Shown here piece by piece: positions 59,356 to 64,000 of a DNA stretch of 64,000 nucleotides. Origin of the DNA: JACVRW01 sp963733885 (GTDB taxonomy: Bacteria; Actinomycetota; Thermoleophilia; Solirubrobacterales; Thermoleophilaceae); assembly GCA_963733885.1 (NCBI GenBank), contig CAVTES010000006.1, positions 530,293 to 594,292 on the forward strand, read 5' to 3'. Position numbers and translations under genes: made by a program. Every line of letters begins with the position of its first letter. The first letter of the stretch is position 1. Under the pieces are notes generated by a model, which did no database searches, was not told the origin of the DNA, and saw only the letters and a list, made by a program, of their open reading frames with translations.

Positions 59356-59640
59356 ATGCTGTTCATGCTCGTCGATACGCGGGATCCCCGGTACGGGGAC
59401 GGTTTCGACCCCGACGCTGAGCGCGAGGAGCGCTGGCGCCCGGCCAGCTGGCGGCAGGTCGTGCCCGCCGCGGGATCGCTCAGCTGCGTCGCGGCCGCGC
59501 CGGGCGTCGGCGGCCCGTTCACCAGCTGGGTGCTGACGATCGCCGGCGTCGCGCTCTGCGCGCAGTTCGTGCGCGTCTCCCTGCGAGAGGACCCGCCGCG
59601 GCGAAATCGCCCGCTTCCCGCCAGCGACGACGGCGACTAA
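59356..59640 (+). CDS. Hypothetical protein with one membrane helix
   Basis: A 94-residue protein: MLFMLVDTRDPRYGDGFDPD, then WRQVVPAAGSLSCVAAAPGV and a helix WVLTIAGVALCAQFVRVSLR followed by a basic tail. No family is recognised. The length and composition are plausible for a small membrane-associated protein. Confidence 0.45.
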   Translation: MLFMLVDTRDPRYGDGFDPDAEREERWRPASWRQVVPAAGSLSCVAAAPGVGGPFTSWVLTIAGVALCAQFVRVSLREDPPRRNRPLPASDDGD

Positions 59641-59866
59641 CGGTTCCGCACGTCCGTGACGTAGCGCGAACGGCGGCGGGATAACGGATCGGACCGGAGT
59701 CGAGCACTGCTGCTTCGAGGCAGGCGCGATACCGCCGGTGAGAGGGGCCCCTGGCAGGGGGACGCTGCTGGTCGCAAACGAGCACTCCGCCGGGACCGTT
59801 CCCCCGTACCCCCCAGTCGATCAAGGCGCCCGCCCCGGTCGCGGGGCGATCTGTGACCATCCGGGC

Positions 59867-60178
59867 ATGAACACGCTCGCGAACGGCCGCATCCGCCATT
59901 CCGTCGTCTTTACGCCGACCCACGCTGAGGGTTCCGCCAAGGAGGCCGACCTGCTCGCGGCGATCCAGCGCCTCGCGGCGATCCCTGGCGTCGAAGCGTT
60001 CGAGCTCATGCGCGAGGTGAGCCCGAAGAACGACTACCGCTACGGGCTCATGATGGAGTTCGCCGACGCCGCCGCGTACCGGGCGTACAACGAGCACCGC
60101 GACCACGTGGCGTTCGTCCAGCAGCGGTGGGAGACGGAGGTGGGCGACTTCCTTGAGATCGACACCGTCGCGCTCTGA
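59867..60178 (+). CDS. Dabb (stress-responsive A/B barrel) domain protein
   Basis: A 103-residue ferredoxin-like barrel: IRHSVVFTPTHAEGSAKEAD, then PGVEAFELMREVSPKNDYRY, GLMMEFADAAAYRAYNEHRD and HVAFVQQRWETEVGDFLEID. The HxxF and final H-x-x-F-V motifs match the Dabb family, which includes stress-induced proteins and small cyclases. ATG 59867 is preferred. Confidence 0.88.
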   Translation: MNTLANGRIRHSVVFTPTHAEGSAKEADLLAAIQRLAAIPGVEAFELMREVSPKNDYRYGLMMEFADAAAYRAYNEHRDHVAFVQQRWETEVGDFLEIDTVAL

Positions 60179-60541
60179 CCGCGCCGGACGAGGCGGAGGT
60201 CGCCGCGCTCGCGAAGCGCTGTAGGCGAATCGCCGGACCGCTCATCGTCGCGCAAAGCGGCACTCAGGCACCGCGCTGGCCGAGTTTCGAAGGCAGGCGA
60301 AAGGAGCAGCGCCGTTGATCCGATCCGGTCAGCCGCGGCGAGTGGGTGTCGAGTCGCATGGAACGCGGTAGCGGGGCGCGTCCGGCCCCGGTCCCTGGGG
60401 TGGCATCTTCCAGCACCGCGCCGTGCTCCCCTGCCTCGCCTCGGCATGCGCCAGACGCCTTGCGTCGGGCCCGGCCCGCCGGCATGCACCGGGCGGGCGA
60501 ACACAGTGCTTTGATGGTCTCGTCGTCAGCCTCGGCGTCGC
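60179..60541. other. Gene-free stretch
   Basis: About 360 bp between the Dabb gene and the small minus-strand gene. No frame with a domain, no repeat and no clear terminator was seen. Confidence 0.35.
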
Positions 60542-60769
60542 CTACGTTCTCGGCAGCCGCCGGTCCACATGAACTTGGGCCTGCTCGACTTGCCACGCTG
60601 CGCGCTCCTCACGCCGGAGCGAGTCCAACAAGTACACGTACCGCTCGTGGCGATCGCCCCGGGTGGCAGCACACCAAGCCCTATAGGCGCTCAGCACGCG
60701 AGCGCCGGCGTCCCGCCACTCGCGTATGTGCTCGGCGCGCAGGTCCACCGACTCGCCGCCCTGAGACAT
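60542..60769 (-). CDS. Small hypothetical protein
   Basis: A 75-residue, mostly helical and charged protein from ATG 60769: MSQGGESVDLRAEHIREWRD, then AYRAWCAATRGDRHERYVYL and LDSLRREERAAWQVEQAQ. The pattern of small helical actinobacterial proteins fits, but no family is assigned. It is divergent from the third LuxR regulator. Confidence 0.5.
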   Translation of the reverse strand: MSQGGESVDLRAEHIREWRDAGARVLSAYRAWCAATRGDRHERYVYLLDSLRREERAAWQVEQAQVHVDRRLPRT

Positions 60770-60957
60770 GCGAGCGAGCGTACGCCACCGAGCCGCGCCG
60801 CTCATCATCCGAATCGGACGATCTAGAGCGCTCGTTCAGACGTCACGGACGAGGCCCCTGCGAGCACCGCTGATCGAGGCCTTTGCAGATTTTTCACATC
60901 GAGTGGGGACAGGGCAATAGTCTTTCCTCTCTGGGCCAAGCAGGGGACCCGAGAGAC

Positions 60958-63264
60958 ATGTCCACCCGGCTCCCACAATCGAGGCCCCCCGGTCTCAGCA
61001 CGGGACCCCAGACAACGCCAGGAAGAGTGAGTGCTGCACCCCCCTCGGCGCCGCCGTTCGAGCTGCTCGAATCGAAGCTGCTTCCACCGCAGGGCCCCAG
61101 CGGCACAGTGTCGCGCGGAGAGCTGATCAGCTCGCTGGAAGGCTCGCGCGCGCCTCCGCTCGTTCTTCTGTCCGCTGGCCCCGGCTGGGGGAAGACGACG
61201 CTGCTCGCTCAATGGGCCTCGCGGTCGCGGCGACCATTCGCATGGGTATCCGTCGACGAAAAGGACAACGATCCGATCGTCCTGCTGACCTATGTCGCAG
61301 TGGCGCTCGACCGCGTCTCGCGGCTCGACCCGAGCGTGTTCGACGCGCTGGCGTTGGGCGGCGTGTCGGTCGAGGGGACGGTCGTGCCGCGATTGGGAGC
61401 GGCTCTGGCGAACATGGGCGTGCAGATCGTCTTGGTCCTGGACGACCTCCACTTGCTCGATAATCCTGCCTGCCTCGACACCGTCGACGCACTCGCGCGA
61501 CACGTCTCGGAGGGGTCGCAGATGGCCCTCTCGTCGCGAGGCTCACCGGCGCTCCCGCTGGCAGCGTTGCGGGCGCGAAGCCTGGCGCTAGAGATCGGGC
61601 TGGACGACCTCCGCATGGACGAAGCGGAGGCGCGCCAAGTGCTGAGCGCTGGGGGACTGGACCTGGCGGACGACCAGGTCGCGGAGCTCGCCGAGCACAC
61701 CGAGGGTTGGCCCGCGGGCCTCTACCTCGCCGCGCTGTCGATCAGGGCCCGTGGACTCAAGGGCAAGGGCGCGGCGACGTTTTCGGGGAGTGACCGGCTC
61801 GTGTCCGACTACCTGAGGTCGGAGTTGCTCACCCACCTGCCTGCGGACGATCTTCGCTTCCTCACGCGCACCGCCGTTCTCGAGCGGATGTCCGGACCGC
61901 TCTGCGATGAGGTACTCCAGATCAGTGGCTCCGCGGCGATTCTAGAGTCGGACGCACGCTCGAACCTCTTTGTAATACCGCTGGACGCCGACGAGGAGTG
62001 GTACCGCTACCACCATCTGTTTCAGGAGCTACTTCAGCGGGAGCTGACGCTAGCCGAGCCGGACCTCATACCCCGGTTGCTCACGCGCGCATCCGTATGG
62101 TGCGAGGCGAACGGGCAGCCGGAGACGGCCATCCGCTACGCCCAGGAGGCCGGCGACGTCGGCCGGGTGGCACAGCTGGTCGGGCTTTTCGGTGTCTTCG
62201 CCTACCAAAGCGGTCGCGCGGCGACGGCCGAGCGCTGGTTCGACTGGCTGGAAGCGCACGGGGCATTCGACCGGAACGGAGTGCTCGCCGTCCTCGGCGC
62301 GATCCTCGCTTCGGTGTGGGGCCGGCCTAAACAGGCGGACCGTTGGGCCGAGGCGGCCGAACACGCGGGCTACGACGGCACCCTGCCTGACGGCAGCCCT
62401 TCGATCGACTCCTGGCTGGCCGTGCTGCGTGGCCAGCGTTGTCACGGGGGGGTGGCGGGGATGCGCGCAGATGCGGAGTTCGCGGTCCGAACGCTCGCCC
62501 GTGGGAGCTTCCTCCGCCCGAATGCCGTGCTGGTACTCGCGCTGTCGCAGTGGTTTGCCGGCGACGTCGACCAGGCCGACGACCTGCTCGCCGACGCTGC
62601 CGAGGAGGGCCTCGAGCTGGGAGCGCACGAGTTGGCGTTGGTGGCGCTCGGCGGGCGCGCCGCGCTCGCGATCGGACGAGGGGATTGGGTTGAGGCAGAG
62701 GAGTTCGCGCAGCGGGCGCTTTCGGTCGCCCGCCGTGCGCGGATGGACGAGTACCCCACTAGCGCATTCATCTGCGCACTGGCGGCCCGCGTCGCACTCC
62801 ACCGCGGGGAAGCCCAGCGTGCGCACGAGCTCCTCGCCCGGGCGCAGCGCCTGCGGCTCCGGCTCACCTACGCGCTGCCGTCCCTGGCCATCCAGACCCG
62901 CCTGGAGCTTGCCCGGGCCTACCTGACGATCGCCGACGCCGGCGGCGCCGAGACGATGCTGCGCGAGATCGAAGCCGTGTTGCGCCGACAACCAGACCTC
63001 GGCACCCTCCGCTCCGAGGTGGACGAGCTGCGCGCGAGCCTGAAGACGATGCGCGCAGACGCCCCCGGGGCATCGACGCTGACCGAGGCCGAGCTACGCC
63101 TGCTCCCCTACCTCACCACCCACCTCTCCTTCCGCGAGATCGGCGAGCGCCTCTACGTATCGCACAACACCGTCCGATCACAGGCGATGGCCGTCTACCG
63201 CAAGCTCAACGTCACCTCCCGCAACGGCGCCGTCGAACGCGCACGCGAGCTCGGTCTGATCTAG
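60958..63264 (+). CDS. LAL-type LuxR regulator (MalT-like), copy 3
   Basis: A 768-residue relative of the two regulators in element A. Walker A is SAGPGWGKTTLLAQWASRSR, Walker B IVLVLDDLHLLDN; EEWYRYHHLFQELLQRELTL and the TPR-like middle follow; the HTH is ERLYVSHNTVRSQAMAVYRK. ATG 60958 gives MSTRLPQSRPPG; the frame is open upstream. It is followed by a motif copy, CMD copy 3 and a small basic protein, the same order as behind copy 2. Confidence 0.9.
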   Translation: MSTRLPQSRPPGLSTGPQTTPGRVSAAPPSAPPFELLESKLLPPQGPSGTVSRGELISSLEGSRAPPLVLLSAGPGWGKTTLLAQWASRSRRPFAWVSVDEKDNDPIVLLTYVAVALDRVSRLDPSVFDALALGGVSVEGTVVPRLGAALANMGVQIVLVLDDLHLLDNPACLDTVDALARHVSEGSQMALSSRGSPALPLAALRARSLALEIGLDDLRMDEAEARQVLSAGGLDLADDQVAELAEHTEGWPAGLYLAALSIRARGLKGKGAATFSGSDRLVSDYLRSELLTHLPADDLRFLTRTAVLERMSGPLCDEVLQISGSAAILESDARSNLFVIPLDADEEWYRYHHLFQELLQRELTLAEPDLIPRLLTRASVWCEANGQPETAIRYAQEAGDVGRVAQLVGLFGVFAYQSGRAATAERWFDWLEAHGAFDRNGVLAVLGAILASVWGRPKQADRWAEAAEHAGYDGTLPDGSPSIDSWLAVLRGQRCHGGVAGMRADAEFAVRTLARGSFLRPNAVLVLALSQWFAGDVDQADDLLADAAEEGLELGAHELALVALGGRAALAIGRGDWVEAEEFAQRALSVARRARMDEYPTSAFICALAARVALHRGEAQRAHELLARAQRLRLRLTYALPSLAIQTRLELARAYLTIADAGGAETMLREIEAVLRRQPDLGTLRSEVDELRASLKTMRADAPGASTLTEAELRLLPYLTTHLSFREIGERLYVSHNTVRSQAMAVYRKLNVTSRNGAVERARELGLI

Positions 63265-63288
63265 CCAAGGCCGGCATGCGGCGGCATT

Positions 63289-63310
63289 TCATGCAATCTG
63301 CGTGATGACG
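63289..63310 (+). promoter_or_regulatory. Element motif copy upstream of CMD copy 3
   Basis: TCATGCAATCT then GCGTGATGACG matches the exact copies at 17 of 22 positions, with both ends conserved. It lies 93 bp before ATG 63404 in the same orientation, the position seen for CMD copy 2. Confidence 0.5.
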
Positions 63311-63403
63311 TGGCCGCGCCGCGGGTGTGAAGTGCGAGATGGCCGCTCGCACGATCGCGGACCGTCCCGGGATGTGACCCCCCGGGATGCCGCCGAGGAG
63401 GAA

Positions 63404-63760
63404 ATGGCCGCATACCAAGAGACGCTGCGCAGCCTGGCGCTGAACGACGAGGGCTTCCTGGAAGAGGTGCTCGGCATGGGCCACGACACCGTCGAGGTCT
63501 CCCGGCTCGATAAAAAAACGCACGCCCTCGTCCGCCTCGGGGCCGCTTTGGCCATCGACGCGGCGCCGAGCTCCTACCAATCGACCATCGACCTGGCACT
63601 CGCCGCCGGCGCCAGCGTCGACGAGATCGTCGGGACACTGATCGCGGTGGCTCCGACCATCGGCACGGCGCGCGTGGTCTCGGCCGCGCCCGAGCTGGCG
63701 CTGGCGCTCGGCTACGACGTCGAGGCCGCGTTCGAGCAGCCGGGGGGCGACGAGCAATGA
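63404..63760 (+). CDS. CMD/AhpD-like family protein, copy 3
   Basis: A 118-residue protein closely related to the one at 43445: MAAYQETLRSLALNDEGFLE, then GMGHDTVEVSRLDKKTHALV, APSSYQSTIDLALAAGASVD and EIVGTLIAVAPTIGTARVVS. No CxxC redox pair. GAGGAGG precedes ATG 63404. The stop overlaps the ATG of a small basic protein in an ATGA. Confidence 0.88.
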   Translation: MAAYQETLRSLALNDEGFLEEVLGMGHDTVEVSRLDKKTHALVRLGAALAIDAAPSSYQSTIDLALAAGASVDEIVGTLIAVAPTIGTARVVSAAPELALALGYDVEAAFEQPGGDEQ

Positions 63761-63927
63761 CTTCGCCGGCCCGGGCACGGGCGCCGCACCGCGTGGGTCG
63801 ACGCCGCCTGCGGCGACTGGTCGAGCGCCGCAGAACGAGAAGGGGGTCGCGACGCCCGTTCGACGGCGGACGGCGTTCCGCCCTCACGGATCCAAGTGGT
63901 GTGCCTGTCGAACGCGAGGAGCGGTAG
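63757..63927 (+). CDS. Small Arg-rich protein coupled to CMD copy 3
   Basis: A 56-residue frame starting in the ATGA overlap: MTSPARARAPHRVGRRRLRR, then LVERRRTRRGSRRPFDGG. HRVGRR-LR-LVERR is shared with 43798-43962. More than a quarter of the residues are Arg. Same coupling and same neighbour in two separate elements argue that it is expressed. Confidence 0.58.
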   Translation: MTSPARARAPHRVGRRRLRRLVERRRTRRGSRRPFDGGRRSALTDPSGVPVEREER

Positions 63928-63931
63928 CGGC

Positions 63932-64000
63932 ATGTCGGCTCGGGAGACGAAACCGCCGGCGTGCTGCGCTCCGGAGCGACCGGGGCTCTCGGCGTCAGCC
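63932..64000 (+). CDS. Start of a gene, possibly formylglycine-generating enzyme (partial)
   Basis: ATG 63932 opens a frame MSARETKPPACCAPERPGLS running off the window. A short Cys-Cys-containing N-terminus like ACCAP is familiar from actinobacterial formylglycine-generating (SUMF1-type) proteins, which would serve the sulfatase at 22751. Only 23 residues are visible, so this is a weak guess. Confidence 0.3.
   Translation, partial: MSARETKPPACCAPERPGLSASA

Overview
The window is high-GC, gene-dense bacterial DNA. Family content (cysteine-rich CCG-domain succinate dehydrogenase partner, homodimeric AceE-type E1, very large ATP-binding LuxR regulators, clostripain-like peptidase, SHOCT and amphi-Trp proteins) fits a deep actinobacterium, most likely Thermoleophilia/Solirubrobacterales. 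That placement is inference from gene content; no rRNA is present. Many genes are broken by single-base indels (about 18, some 14 of them apparent +1 insertions), including housekeeping genes such as sdhB and ybaB, so the sequence probably carries uncorrected insertion errors and those genes are annotated across the shift.

Backbone, 1-22.5 kb: the end of an sdhA-sdhB-CCG respiratory operon; an anti-sigma-type ATPase divergent from a LuxR regulator; a clostripain-like protease; asd and lysC (aspartate pathway); a frameshifted GH3 hydrolase; a molybdopterin oxidoreductase; recR, ybaB and dnaX with an inverted FAD oxidoreductase wedged between recR and ybaB; an HD-GYP-like protein; a secreted propeller-like protein; an AceE-like E1; a Firmicutes-style large SRP RNA with Alu domain; and a kynurenine-pathway pair (formamidase-like hydrolase and kynureninase) facing ridA.

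Transition, 22.5-26.6 kb: a 5' half of a tRNA-Val gene, a sulfatase, an HhH-like protein of unknown function, gene remnants, a strong terminator and an intact tRNA-Val(CAC).

Accessory region, 26.6-64 kb: two integrative elements appear to sit in tandem at tRNA-Val. The last 46 bp of the tRNA (26605-26650) recur exactly at 53686-53731, and each copy is followed by an inward-reading integrase and an excisionase-like HTH gene. Element A (about 27.1 kb) carries a stress/envelope cargo: DUF1269-like, SHOCT and small membrane proteins, CMD (carboxymuconolactone decarboxylase-like) proteins, DUF2252, two near-duplicate LAL-type LuxR regulators flanking an MFS exporter, an AI-2E transporter, a Na+/H+ antiporter, PAP2 and diacylglycerol-kinase-like lipid enzymes, amphi-Trp, an MBL-fold hydrolase and a CobW-type metallochaperone. 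Element B starts at 53686 and runs off the window, with a decayed cation transporter, a phospholipase C-like enzyme, a Dabb protein, a third LuxR regulator and a third CMD gene.

The most interesting signals are shared by both elements: (i) a noncoding block after the integration genes with a long G-poor tract and three nested hairpins in which the two copies differ by compensatory base changes; (ii) a 22-bp motif, core GGACGATGAC, in front of at least seven cargo genes, oriented with each gene; (iii) a LuxR-CMD-small basic protein module in which a roughly 55-residue Arg-rich protein is translationally coupled to CMD. Together these suggest a family of integrative elements with its own RNA or DNA structure and its own regulon.
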